NCBI GenBank assembly: GCA_016714005.1
Contig: JADJOA010000002.1
Coordinates: forward strand, 248,001-312,000
DNA from: Bacteroidota bacterium
Lineage (GTDB): Bacteria; Bacteroidota; Bacteroidia; AKYH767-A; OLB10
Direction of reading: 5' to 3'
DNA length: 64,000 nucleotides
The notes below the pieces were generated by a model. That model did no database searches. It was not told the DNA's origin and saw only the letters and a program-made list of their open reading frames with translations. A program made the translations under genes and the position numbers. This document shows positions 10,367 through 18,780 of the stretch, piece after piece (the stretch's first letter is position 1; each line of letters opens with the position of its first letter).

Positions 10367-10412
10367 AAAATCATTCTAAAGTATGACACAAAATCATCCT
10401 AAAGTATGACAA
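10367..10412. repeat. Tandem 23-bp direct repeat, second locus
   Basis: Two 23-base units begin at 10367 and 10390, with core AAAATCATYCTAAAGTATGACA. They differ from the 2794 pair mainly in GTATGACA versus GTGCTACA. The shared block extends upstream into GTTATAGGCAAA, so about 60 bases are alike at both loci. The 327-bp gap 10295-10621 also contains GTTATA motifs at 10351, 10420 and 10560 and no gene. Confidence 0.6.
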
Positions 10413-10621
10413 GATTAGGGTTATAGCACATGCAAAATAGTTTTAGCAACTGGAATTATTAAATAGCTTTAAACCCGTAAATGCTAACCTTAGCCCCTTA
10501 TCTAAGTAAGTAATTGATATTCTGTAATAAGTTTAACACATTTGTGCTGATATTTAATTGTTATATGCCATTCTTGCGCTCCGAACAAACGGCAGTGCTA
10601 ACTTGAAACTGATTGCAAGTA

Positions 10622-11278
10622 ATGAATTTTAAAAACTACCTCATGATTGGAAACAGGCCTGATTTTTCAAAATACTTAGCACACTTTACGACTGGACGAA
10701 AACCTGTTGCTGGTGATGCGACAAATCCATCCCTTGCGGTTGCAACTGGTAAGACGGCTTATCAGCGATTGATTTCAATTCTTGAACAGAAAAAAATTGT
10801 TGCTTCTACTTTGCCTTGGACTGGAAGGCGTGCGGCTTGCTTAACAGAATGTCCGTGGGCAAGTTTGATTGACCACTCAAAAATATATTCGCCTTATGGT
10901 ATTGGTTTTAATAAGCCTTTTATTTTCAGTGCAGGTGGTGGACCTGCTTATTATGTACGGAAAGACCATTGGGATAAACAAGATTGGGAGGAACATATAA
11001 TGACTTTCGCAACTCCATTTTGGCCAGAGTATCGTTCAAAGAAACTTAAAGACGCAATTAAGTTTAACACTGTTGACTACTCTCACGAAAGAGAATGGCG
11101 AGTACCTCATGACTTGCCTTTTGAATACAAACACATTGAATTTATCATTGTAAATAAGTATGAGGACATGGCAAAGTTTCCGCAAGAATTAAAAAATAAT
11201 ATCGGCAGAGATAAATTTATCATTATGGAAGTTTACACGAACATTGAGCGACTTTGGCCAGTTCACAACTTAGGATAA
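10622..11278 (+). CDS. Unknown protein with HFT and REWR motifs, first gene of a Dam operon
   Basis: The ATG at 10622 is preferred over an in-frame TTG at 10613. The 218-residue product has an early AHFTTG, a central CLTECPW, a YSPYGIGFNK segment, then GGGPAYYVRKD and a late SHEREWRVP motif. This H...E-x-x-W-R layout recalls DUF2971-like and ADP-ribosyltransferase-like effectors seen near defence genes, but I cannot assign it to a named family. No membrane segment is visible. Its stop overlaps the next start as TAATG, so all three genes of this operon are translationally coupled. A toxic or nucleic-acid-directed role is inference from context only. Confidence 0.6.
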   Translation: MNFKNYLMIGNRPDFSKYLAHFTTGRKPVAGDATNPSLAVATGKTAYQRLISILEQKKIVASTLPWTGRRAACLTECPWASLIDHSKIYSPYGIGFNKPFIFSAGGGPAYYVRKDHWDKQDWEEHIMTFATPFWPEYRSKKLKDAIKFNTVDYSHEREWRVPHDLPFEYKHIEFIIVNKYEDMAKFPQELKNNIGRDKFIIMEVYTNIERLWPVHNLG

Positions 11279-12724
11279 TGAGCAATGAAAAATTTACCTT
11301 TGACAGCCCAAATAAAAATAAGATGAGTATTAAAACAAAAAACATTTCTATTGCCGACTTGATTCTTTGGGATGAAAACGCAAGGTTTCCTGACAAGTAT
11401 TTTAATACTGAAGAAGCAGAACTCATTGGCTACTTTCTTTCTAAGTCCGACTTCAAAATAAAACCATTCGTTGAGTCAGTAGTTAAGGACTTTGATTTGC
11501 CACAACTTGAAAAACTTGTTGTATGGAATAACAACGGGCAGCATGTAGTTCTTGAAGGCAATAGAAGGTTGACTGCATACAAGTTACTTAGCAATCCTGA
11601 ACTTGCTAATGATACTTCACTTAAAAAATTTCTGAACGAGCAAAAATCCAAACTTAAAATTGGAGACAACTTTCATCTTGAATGTTTGGTTACTGATGAT
11701 AAAGAAGATGGATTCCGTTACATAGACCGTAAACATGCAAACGGGAACAACGAAGTGAATTGGCAAGAACCTGAAAGAACAAATTATAAAGTTAGACGAG
11801 GAAGCAAGAACCAAGGCGAGATTCTTAAAACGGAAATAAACAAGGTAGTCAGACAACTTGACTTACCCGAAGAAATGAAAGAGCAAATTTTAGGAAGTGG
11901 AAAGGTGACGACTTTTTTACAGAGTAATCACTTCTACCCCTGCAAAGGAAAAATATGGTTTAGCACTGGATGAACAAAATAAATTGAAAATTGAAAACCC
12001 TGCTTTTAATGAGGAATTAAAAGTGATTGCTCACAATGTAATTGCCGGAAAAGATTTTAATGGAAATGATATTGATTCACGCTCATTAAATAAAACTGAC
12101 AAGATTGAAGATTACATTAATTCAATTAAAACCACTGATACAAAAAAAGTTGATGAGGATATAAAGAAGAACACATCAGAGGACTTATTTGGCGAAAAGA
12201 GTGTCCAAGTGAATTTTAATGGAAAGAAAAAAGTGCTGCCAAAATCAAGTGACAGAAAGCACCTGATTCCGCCAAGTTGTAGATTGACCATTAACGAAAG
12301 GAAAATCAATAATATTTATCGGGAGTTACGAGATGATTTACTACTTGATGATACTCCAAATGCTGTTCCCAATGCAGTAGGAGTTTTATTCCGAGTGTTT
12401 CTTGAAATAAGTATTGATTGCCTTTGGGAAAAGGAGGGTTTTTCCTTTTCAAAAGAAACTAAGCTTGCAGGTAAAATCACAAAATGTTGTGACCATTTAG
12501 AGAAGAAAAAAATAGCAATGGGTAAGCAATTACATAACATAAGAAAAGTTGCAACCGACCAACATCATTTACTCAACATCCAACACTTTCATGACTATGT
12601 TCATTCATACAAAACCCAGCCAAGCCCCACTGATTTAAAACACAAATGGGATAATCTGCAAGAGTTTTTTGAAATCATTTGGGAACATCACAACAAAAAA
12701 GCAACCCGTAAAAAAAAGAAGTGA
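11278..12724 (+). CDS. ParB/Srx-like N-terminal domain protein with helical C-terminal domain (one frameshift)
   Basis: The start ATG at 11278 overlaps the previous stop. Residues ~10-110 form a ParB/sulfiredoxin-like fold with the diagnostic VVLEGNRRLTAYKLL. One extra T in the run near 11916 breaks the frame, and removing it gives TTFYRVITSTPAKEKYGLAL and a continuous ~480-residue protein. The last ~150 residues are helical (AVGVLFRVFLEISID, KQLHNIRKVATDQHHL, HDYVHS). The R-x6-H spacing in RKVATDQH recalls HEPN nucleases but may be chance. ParB-fold domains bind CTP or act as nucleases. Together with the overlapping methylase gene, a DNA modification or restriction role is plausible. Confidence 0.7.
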
Positions 12725-13578
12725 TGTTTTACTCTCCATTAAGATACCCTGGCGGTAAAGCAAAACTTGCAGAGTTTGTAAAATCCATTTTTGATAAAAA
12801 TGAATTGATAGGTGGTTGCTATGTTGAACCGTATGCGGGTGGTGCTTCAGTAGCTCTCTCACTTTTATTCAACAACTACGCTTCAAAAATTATCATCAAT
12901 GATTTTGACAAATCAATCTTTGCTTTTTGGCATTCAGTAATTAACGAAACAGATGAACTCTGTAAAATGATTACGGACACCAAAGTGAGCATGACAACTT
13001 GGAAACAGCAAAAGCAAATACAAAAACAAAAAGAAGAAGCTCCGCTCCTTCTCTTAGGTTTTTCAACCTTCTTTCTAAATAGAACGAATCGTTCAGGAAT
13101 AATAAACGCGGGAGTAATTGGAGGCAACGAGCAAAAGGGAAATTATAAAATTGATGCACGGTTCAATAAAACAGAGTTAGTAAAACGGATTCAACAAATT
13201 GGCAAACTTGAAAACAGAATAATGCTTTACAATCTTGATGCAATCAAATTGATAAAGAAAATATCAAAACGGTTGCCCGAGAAAACACTTATTTACTTTG
13301 ACCCTCCATACTATTTAAAAGGGAAAGAACTTTATGTAAATCACTACAAGCATGACGACCATCTTTTAGTTTCTAAAATGATAAACGGAATTGCAGAACA
13401 CAAATGGCTTGTTTCATACGACAACGAAAAGGAAATAAGAAATCTTTACAAGAACAATAAAAAGTTTGTTTACTCTCTTCATTACAGTGCTGTTAACGCA
13501 ACAACAGGAACAGAAGTAATGATTTCGCACAGTGACTTAATTATCCCAAGAGCGGCCAGACCAATACTTAATTTGTAA
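12724..13578 (+). CDS. D12-class DNA adenine N6-methyltransferase (Dam-like)
   Basis: This complete 284-residue enzyme transfers a methyl group from S-adenosylmethionine to adenine N6. The N-terminal SAM-binding motif LRYPGGKAKL, the acidic YVEPYAGGASVALSLL segment and the catalytic DPPY in IYFDPPYYLKG are in the order of the D12 (alpha) class. The true start is the ATG at 12724, which overlaps the upstream stop as TGATG. A GTG at 12721 is less likely. No restriction endonuclease of a known type is adjacent. The ParB-like and HFT/REWR proteins are its only operon partners. The target site cannot be read from sequence. Confidence 0.9.
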   Translation: MFYSPLRYPGGKAKLAEFVKSIFDKNELIGGCYVEPYAGGASVALSLLFNNYASKIIINDFDKSIFAFWHSVINETDELCKMITDTKVSMTTWKQQKQIQKQKEEAPLLLLGFSTFFLNRTNRSGIINAGVIGGNEQKGNYKIDARFNKTELVKRIQQIGKLENRIMLYNLDAIKLIKKISKRLPEKTLIYFDPPYYLKGKELYVNHYKHDDHLLVSKMINGIAEHKWLVSYDNEKEIRNLYKNNKKFVYSLHYSAVNATTGTEVMISHSDLIIPRAARPILNL

Positions 13579-13604
13579 CTCTTATTGACAAACGAACAAA
13601 TTTT

Positions 13605-13641
13605 GAACGGCAGACCTTCGTGGACAGAGTAGAACGGCAGA
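13605..13641. repeat. Short direct repeat GAACGGCAGA after the Dam gene
   Basis: GAACGGCAGA occurs at 13605-13614 and 13632-13641, the second copy running into ATAACAC. A related AAACGGCAGTGCTAAC lies at 10587, just before the operon. Similar boundaries on both sides of the three genes suggest one exchanged unit. The gap 13579-13862 shows no gene. Confidence 0.4.
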
Positions 13642-13799
13642 TAACACTAAGATTAAAAGAAATAAAAAAAAGAATGGCTTTATTCACTTCCTTTTATTTA
13701 TTTTTATTTGCAGTTCATGAATCAAAGATTTGAGAGGTAAACAAACAGTTGTGCTTCTAATCCCTTCTTTTTGTTACTTCTCTTGCACACTAACTCGCT

Positions 13800-13820
13800 C
13801 AACCATGCACTGCATGGTTG
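13800..13820. repeat. Perfect hairpin and GTTATA boundary
   Basis: CAACCATGCA and TGCATGGTTG form a perfect 10-bp stem around a single C. GTTATAGCC follows at 13834 and TTTTAGGATGACA at 13845, only a few bases before the next ATG at 13863. The layout resembles a cassette boundary. Confidence 0.45.
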
Positions 13821-13862
13821 ACGTCCCTTCTTCGTTATAGCCAATTTTAGGATGACACGAAA

Positions 13863-14414
13863 ATGAGATTATTATTAATAGCGACTATTCTTTGGACGAC
13901 AACTTCGTTCGGGCAAACTTTAGAAAAAGGCATTTACAAAGGACAAAAACTGCCTTTTACCATTTGCTACTTGACATATTCTGACTCGACAATTGAGGTT
14001 GAATATTTTTTTCAAAAAGGCGGACAAATATTCGGACATATACCTGCGAAAAAATTGGAAATAGGAATTGAAAGTTTTGCGACAAAACCTGCGTTCAAAT
14101 CCCAAGACGACAGTATCATGGTTTTTATAAAGACAGACCATTACTTAATCAAACGCAAGGGTTCAGACAAAGTAAAAGTGTATAAATCGGCAGACACTCA
14201 AAGGACAATTACGACCTTACGAAATAGGAATATACTGTTTTCATTTTCCCAAAGACTTTTTGACGAGTATAAAGTAAAACCCGATTTTGACCAACAAAAA
14301 TTTTGGGACAAACTACATTCTTACAACCTTGACAGATACATAACTTTAGACAACGAAAAATTTAATGCGAAACTTGATGAAACACGTGCCGACCTCAAGA
14401 AAAACTGGCTATAA
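13863..14414 (+). CDS. Secreted hypothetical protein
   Basis: This encodes 183 residues with a short signal peptide (MRLLLIATILWTTTSFGQ). The mature part is rich in Lys, Asp and aromatic residues and shows no family I recognise. Beta strands probably dominate its first half (IEVEYFFQKGG, KLEIGIESF, VFIKTDHYLIKRK), and the last 60 residues look helical. Its stop codon lies within ATAACACGGG, the left edge of a long inverted repeat. The gene is framed by a GTTATA motif upstream and this palindrome downstream, so it looks like a single-gene mobile cassette. Confidence 0.6.
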   Translation: MRLLLIATILWTTTSFGQTLEKGIYKGQKLPFTICYLTYSDSTIEVEYFFQKGGQIFGHIPAKKLEIGIESFATKPAFKSQDDSIMVFIKTDHYLIKRKGSDKVKVYKSADTQRTITTLRNRNILFSFSQRLFDEYKVKPDFDQQKFWDKLHSYNLDRYITLDNEKFNAKLDETRADLKKNWL

Positions 14415-14526
14415 CACGGGTTTTGCGTCAGGCGGGGTGACGTGCAAAATTGGAGCTTCGTGCTTCTATTCAAGTTCAGTGCTTGTTGATAGTTTTGTGC
14501 TCCGAAACCCGCCCGAACGCAAACCC
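14411..14526. repeat. Long imperfect inverted repeat (attC-like cassette boundary)
   Basis: The left arm 14418-14436 (GGGTTTTGCG...GGCGGG) pairs with the right arm 14508-14526 (CCCGCCCGAACGCAAACCC) around ~70 bases. ATAACA directly precedes the left arm and contains the upstream gene's stop. The size, outer-arm pairing and place right behind an ORF match the layout of integron attC sites or similar cassette ends, but the canonical R and L boxes are not clearly met. No integrase gene is in the window. Confidence 0.5.
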
Positions 14527-14596
14527 CCCAACCCTTATTCACCATTTTAAGCAACAACTTAACCATGACATTAACCAACATTAAGTAATAGAATAA

Positions 14597-15322
14597 ATGG
14601 AGTTAGGAACAAGACTTGACAACATTCACAACAATGTAAAATCGAATAAATGGTTTCGATATTTTGCAATATTTAATCGTATTGCGTTGGCTGCTGGTTT
14701 TATACCTTCCGGACTCACAAAGGTGTTTGACGAGCGTTTTACTTCTTTATCTGTAAAACATCCAATGGGCAACTATTTAGAGGCGCTTTATCATACAGGT
14801 TATTATTACCCTTTTATTGGATACCTTCAGGTTGCAGCAGCAGTTTTGTTACTAATACCCCGTACAGCAACACTTGGGGCGGTTATATATTTTCCAATAA
14901 TTTTAAATATCTGCATTTTATCACTTGCTGTTGGCTTTGACGGCTAATTGGTAACCTCGCCTTTAATGGTTTTAGCAAATTTATACTTGCTATGCTGGGA
15001 CTATGACAAGTTAAAATTCATTTTGCCATTTAATAAATTACCTGCAAGTGGCAATAATTCAATAGATACAGAACGAAGCAATAAGTTTCCGCTAAAATTT
15101 TTTACAGGCGTTTTTGTAACAGTGGCATTTACTGTATTAGTTATTACTAACTCATACAACAAAAAAACAAGAAACACTTTTGAAGACTGTATGAATGATT
15201 GTAAGAGCTCTGATAACACACAAGAATGTTTTAACTTTTGCGACTGTATTCACAATAAAGGAAAATCATTTAACGAATGTGCAGAAGAACTTAGAAAAGC
15301 AAAACAGAACACTATAAAATAA
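14597..15322 (+). CDS. DoxX-like membrane protein with Cys-rich tail (in-frame stop)
   Basis: The first ~115 residues have four hydrophobic helices and the DoxX-type pattern FNRIALAAGFIPSGLTKV ... YLEALYHTGYYYPFIGYLQV. An in-frame TAA at 14945-14947 interrupts it, yet the same frame resumes as LVTSPLMVLANLYLLCWDYDKLK, which normally follows in this family. This may be a sequencing error, a rare double indel or true decay. After a final membrane helix the C-terminus carries nine cysteines or nearly so (CMNDC, CFNFCDC, NEC), which could hold disulfides or a metal. DoxX proteins are inner-membrane redox-associated components. Confidence 0.65.
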
Positions 15323-15350
15323 CTACTAGTTATACAAAGACAAGAAAAAC

Positions 15351-15390
15351 GGTGCATAACAGGCGTTTGGAAAAAAGCGGGTTTAGTGGT
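15351..15390. repeat. Half cassette boundary (ATAACA ... GCGGGTTTAG)
   Basis: GCATAACAGGCGTTTGG followed by GCGGGTTTAGTGG resembles the left arm at 14411, but I find no matching right arm. The gap 15323-15616 contains no gene apart from this and the promoter below. Confidence 0.35.
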
Positions 15391-15583
15391 TAATTCAAAG
15401 GCAATTCTTCGATTAACCTTTTATTCTGATAATCGGTCACTGCAATAAACTGCGATTATGGATTATCAGATAGAGTAACTACAAAACAAAATTATTCTTT
15501 CATAAAGTTTGTGGCTCTAAAATTTCTCTCGTTAAGATAGAATACACAATGGCAAGATGTGTCCATTATTTGGCTTTAAGCAA

Positions 15584-15605
15584 TACCTTTGCCTAAATAC
15601 CTTTG
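15584..15605 (+). promoter_or_regulatory. Two -7-like elements (TACCTTTG twice)
   Basis: TACCTTTG occurs at 15584-15591 and again at 15598-15605, both exact TAnnTTTG matches and 14 bp apart. They lie just before the ATG at 15617, which argues against the earlier in-frame start at 15557. Confidence 0.5.
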
Positions 15606-15616
15606 TCGCCATAATA

Positions 15617-16542
15617 ATGAAACCGGATAAAATTAAAATCGTACTGTTTTTGCTACCTGAAACAAATCTATTTGACCTTGGGAGCATTACGCAAGCGCTT
15701 ACAGAAGCAAAAGATTTGAACTTAAATGTTGAACTGCAAATATGCTCCGAAAATAATATTTTACAATCTTCAATAGGAGTTTCGCTACAAAACATTAAAA
15801 GATATGATAAGCCCAAATTAATGGCGGCCGATTATCTTTTTATACTAAGTTCAAACATCAATTATATTTTATCCGATAAGTTAAATCCATCACCAAAACT
15901 AAGTAACTGGATAAGACAATTATACCTCAATGGCACAACTGTTATTTCAGTTTGTAATGCGGCTTTCTTTATTGGCAAGATAGGACTATTAGATGGAATC
16001 AAATGCACTACGCATTGGAAACGGACTAAACAATTGCAAGAATCGTTTCCGCTATCACAAGTACAAGAGAACATTTTATTTATTGAAGATAAAAACATTA
16101 TAACAAGTGCAGGATCTGCATCAGCTATTGATTTAGCCCTCTATGTGATTGCTAAAATCAAAGACGATTTATTCAGTCACAAAATAGCAAGAGAGTTAGT
16201 TGTGTTTAATAGACGGACCGGAAACCAGCCGCAGGAAAGTGATTATCTTAAATACAGAAATCATGTCCACACAGGCATCCATAAAGCCCAGGATTTTATT
16301 GACTCCAATATTCACAGGAAAATAAGTTTATACAATCTTACCGATATAGCCAACATGAGCGAAAGAAACTTCTGCCGGGTTTTTAAAGAGAAGTATCACT
16401 AACCGTATTTGAATACATACATAAAGTGAAAAAGGAAAAAATAAGTGCATTGATCCATAATACAGATTTAAGTAAGCATCAAATTGCAAATAAAGTGGGC
16501 TTGGAAAGTGAAAGGCAACTCAGAAGAATTTTAAATAAATAA
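15617..16542 (+). CDS. GlxA-like regulator: DJ-1/PfpI domain plus AraC HTH (one frameshift)
   Basis: This is a transcription regulator with an N-terminal DJ-1/PfpI-like domain (KIKIVLFLLPETNLFDLGS ... VISVCNAAFFIGKIGLLDG, with the nucleophile-elbow Cys) and a C-terminal AraC-type double helix-turn-helix. The HTH is split: near 16398 one base is missing, after which LTVFEYIHKVKKEKISALI and the second helix-turn-helix read correctly to a TAA at 16540. The full protein is ~309 residues. Such regulators sense small molecules or oxidative state, though the ligand is unknown. The rhodanese gene starts 11 bp later, so the regulator probably controls its own operon. Confidence 0.85.
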
Positions 16543-16553
16543 TAATAAATATC

Positions 16554-16952
16554 ATGAATAATCAATCACAGGTAGATTTCTACAACAACAAATTGGCTTA
16601 CGAAATAGATAGTTCAGATTTATTTGAAGCCATCAACAAAAATGAACTCATCATGGTTATTGATGCCCGCAAACCCGAAGCTTTTGTCAAAGAACATATT
16701 CCTCTTGCAAACAATTTTCCGCATCGCGAAATGAATGAGGAAACTACAAAGCGTTTGAGCAAAGATGTTTTATATGTTACCTATTGTGATGGTATTGGCT
16801 GTAATGCTTCAACCAAAGGGGCTTTGAAACTAACGCAACTAGGTTTTAAGGTGAAAGAACTATTGGGAGGGCTTGACTGGTGGAAGCGCGATGGATATGC
16901 CACTCAGGGAACTAATGAACAAAACGGACAAAAACTTAACTGCGCCTGCTAA
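16554..16952 (+). CDS. Rhodanese-like sulfurtransferase
   Basis: This 132-residue single-domain rhodanese transfers sulfane sulfur through a catalytic cysteine. The fold signature is LIMVIDARKPEAFVKEHIPLA (CH2A-like) and the active loop follows as YCDGIGCNAST, with the first Cys in the catalytic position. The WWKRDGY segment closes the domain. A second pair of cysteines sits at the very end (LNCAC). It lacks a signal peptide. Position between a GlxA-type regulator and a GNAT gene suggests a small stress or detoxification operon. Confidence 0.9.
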   Translation: MNNQSQVDFYNNKLAYEIDSSDLFEAINKNELIMVIDARKPEAFVKEHIPLANNFPHREMNEETTKRLSKDVLYVTYCDGIGCNASTKGALKLTQLGFKVKELLGGLDWWKRDGYATQGTNEQNGQKLNCAC

Positions 16953-16963
16953 ATTTTAATGCA

Positions 16964-17479
16964 ATGAAAATAGAAATAAGGAAAGTAACACCTGAAGACG
17001 CACAGGTAATTGCATTATTGGCACAAGTAACATTCAGAGAAGCATTCGGACATATTTGGGATGCTGAAGTTCTAAAAAAATATTTCTTGGAGACATTTAA
17101 CACTGCCAAAATCAGAAGTAGTATTTCAAAACCTAATAATGTTTTTTGGATTGCCTTTGCTGATGAATTGCCGGTTGGTTATGCCAAGCTAAAGATAGTT
17201 TCCCCTTATCAAAAATTGACTGATAAAGCCCCCGCACAGCTTCAAAAAATTTATGTAATGAATGATTTTATTGGAAATAAAATTGGAGAGCAGTTACAAG
17301 AAGTTTTATTCAGGGAAGTCAAAAATCAAAATATCAAAACTCTGTGGTTAGCAGTGTGGGACGGTAATGATAAAGCTATCCGGTTTTATGAAAAACACGG
17401 CTTTCATAAAGAAACCAAATATCACTATGACTTTGAATCTATGAGTTTTGATTACGAAGTAATGATAAAGAATTTTTGA
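16964..17479 (+). CDS. GNAT-family N-acetyltransferase
   Basis: This 171-residue protein is an acetyl-CoA-dependent N-acetyltransferase. It opens with IEIRKVTPEDAQVIALL, has the acetyl-CoA loop region LQKIYVMNDFIGNKIGEQL (a relaxed form of R/Q-x-x-G-x-G/A) and ends with the GNAT motif B NDKAIRFYEKHGF. The substrate cannot be inferred. It follows the rhodanese gene by 11 bp, and its stop lies 2 bp before the next start. Confidence 0.88.
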   Translation: MKIEIRKVTPEDAQVIALLAQVTFREAFGHIWDAEVLKKYFLETFNTAKIRSSISKPNNVFWIAFADELPVGYAKLKIVSPYQKLTDKAPAQLQKIYVMNDFIGNKIGEQLQEVLFREVKNQNIKTLWLAVWDGNDKAIRFYEKHGFHKETKYHYDFESMSFDYEVMIKNF

Positions 17480-17481
17480 AA

Positions 17482-17934
17482 ATGAAAATAACCGGGCTGT
17501 TAGCGCCTTTTTTATTAGCACTCATTGCTGCCATTGGTAATGCCCTGGTAACTCTTGGGCAAAAGAAAGCAGGTGCATTTCAAAATCCGTTTTTCTTCGG
17601 TTCATTTTCACTACTAATTGCGGCAATCATACTTTTTAGCATTTCATTTCTTTACCCCACTAAAGGATTACAGCAATACTTTGCAATTAATCTCAAATGG
17701 TTCGTCATTACTGGATTTGGATTAGTAATGCTAAACATCTTTTTATATTTTCTTTATCGCAATCACGGAGCATCATATTATACACTCTATGCAATCCTTG
17801 CCATTATTACAACATCTATTTTATTAAGTGTTTTTGTCTTTGGCGAAAAAATGAATATGTATTACTATATCTCATTTGTTTTTGCAGCGCTAACCATCTT
17901 TATGTTTATGAAGGGCAAAATGAATAATCTATAA
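17482..17934 (+). CDS. EamA/DMT-like small membrane transporter
   Basis: This 150-residue hydrophobic protein has about five transmembrane helices. The pattern (LLAPFLLALIAAIGNALVTLGQKKAG ... GASYYTLYAILAIITTSILLSVFVFGEKM) is that of half-size EamA or SMR-like drug/metabolite transporters, including the conserved G-E-K near the last helices. It probably works as a dimer. The ATG at 17482 is chosen over a TTG at 17476, which lies inside the previous gene. Export of the product of the upstream acetyltransferase is a possible but unproven link. Confidence 0.75.
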   Translation: MKITGLLAPFLLALIAAIGNALVTLGQKKAGAFQNPFFFGSFSLLIAAIILFSISFLYPTKGLQQYFAINLKWFVITGFGLVMLNIFLYFLYRNHGASYYTLYAILAIITTSILLSVFVFGEKMNMYYYISFVFAALTIFMFMKGKMNNL

Positions 17935-18032
17935 ACCATAAACACTTAATAAAAACAGAAATATATTTACCTGAATACTTACATTTTAAATCAAAAAGGA
18001 TACAAGTTGGACGATGAATGGCAGCACCTTAC

Positions 18033-18190
18033 TGTGGCTTGGCGCAATTAGGACGGACGTTCTTCGAATAAAAATTTTTGCTAAATTTGAATTGTATGCT
18101 TCTCGTATCACGTGTTGTGCTGAAAATCCCCCACTTCGCCAAGCCACAAAACGTCAGACTGTGAAAAAACCCCTTTCATAGTCTGACGTT
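18033..18190. repeat. Two nested inverted repeats (cassette-boundary-like)
   Basis: TGTGGCTTGGCG at 18033-18044 pairs perfectly with CGCCAAGCCACA at 18137-18148. Directly after, 18150-18166 and 18174-18190 form a 17-bp hairpin with one G-T pair and a seven-base loop. No T-run follows, so simple termination is unlikely. The gap 17935-18229 has no gene. Confidence 0.6.
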
Positions 18191-18229
18191 GTTCATCATT
18201 TTGGGCCTACTGTAAATAAAACAGAAAAT

Positions 18230-18780
18230 ATGGACAAAGCAACACAAACAATGATTGACAACCTGCATAAAAACACAGGTAAAACTTTAGAACAATGGAT
18301 TAACATTGTGAAGAAACAAAATTTTGTAAAACACGGAGAAATAATAAAGTTTTTGAAAGAACAACACGAATTTACTCACGGATTTGCAAATCTTGTAGCA
18401 CATAAAGCAAACGAAACAGACGCAGGTTCGGCAGAAAATCAAGATGATTTAATAAGCAAACAATACAAAGACAAAGAACACTTCAAACCGATTTATGACA
18501 AACTCATTGCCGAAATTTTAACCTTTGGGAACGACATCGAAATTGCTCCAAAAACACTTATGTTAGTTTGCGAAGAAAAAAGCAATTTGCTGTTTTAAAT
18601 CCTGCAACCAAAACACGTTTTGAAATTGGCATCAATTTAAAAGGACAAGAGCCAACAGAAAAATTGGAAGCAGAAAAACCGAATTCAATGTGCTCGCATA
18701 AAATTAAAATTGCGGACATTAACAAAATTGACACAGAAATTATAAATTGGATTAAAACTGCTTACGAAAAAGCAGGATAG
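18230..18780 (+). CDS. DUF4287/DUF5655 protein (one frameshift)
   Basis: The first ~70 residues match DUF4287 (NLHKNTGKTLEQWINIVKKQ ... EIIKFLKEQHEFTHGFANLV). The rest fits DUF5655 (FKPIYDKLIAEILTFGNDIEIAPKN ... FEIGINLKGQEPTEKLE ... TEIINWIKTAYEKAG). One missing A near 18553 breaks the frame, and adding it gives YVSLRRKKQFAVLNPATKTR. The restored protein is ~183 residues, cytoplasmic and of unknown function. It is a frequent single-gene passenger in variable regions. Confidence 0.8.

Noticed and set aside
12721..13578. A type II restriction-modification pair around the Dam-like gene
   Set aside because: No recognised restriction endonuclease (PD-(D/E)XK, HNH or similar) is visible in the neighbours. 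Only the ParB-like and HFT/REWR proteins are coupled to it.
15557..15616. Upstream in-frame start for the GlxA-like regulator
   Set aside because: Two -7 elements lie inside this stretch, and the residues it would add (CPLFGFKQYLCLNTF) do not fit the family start.
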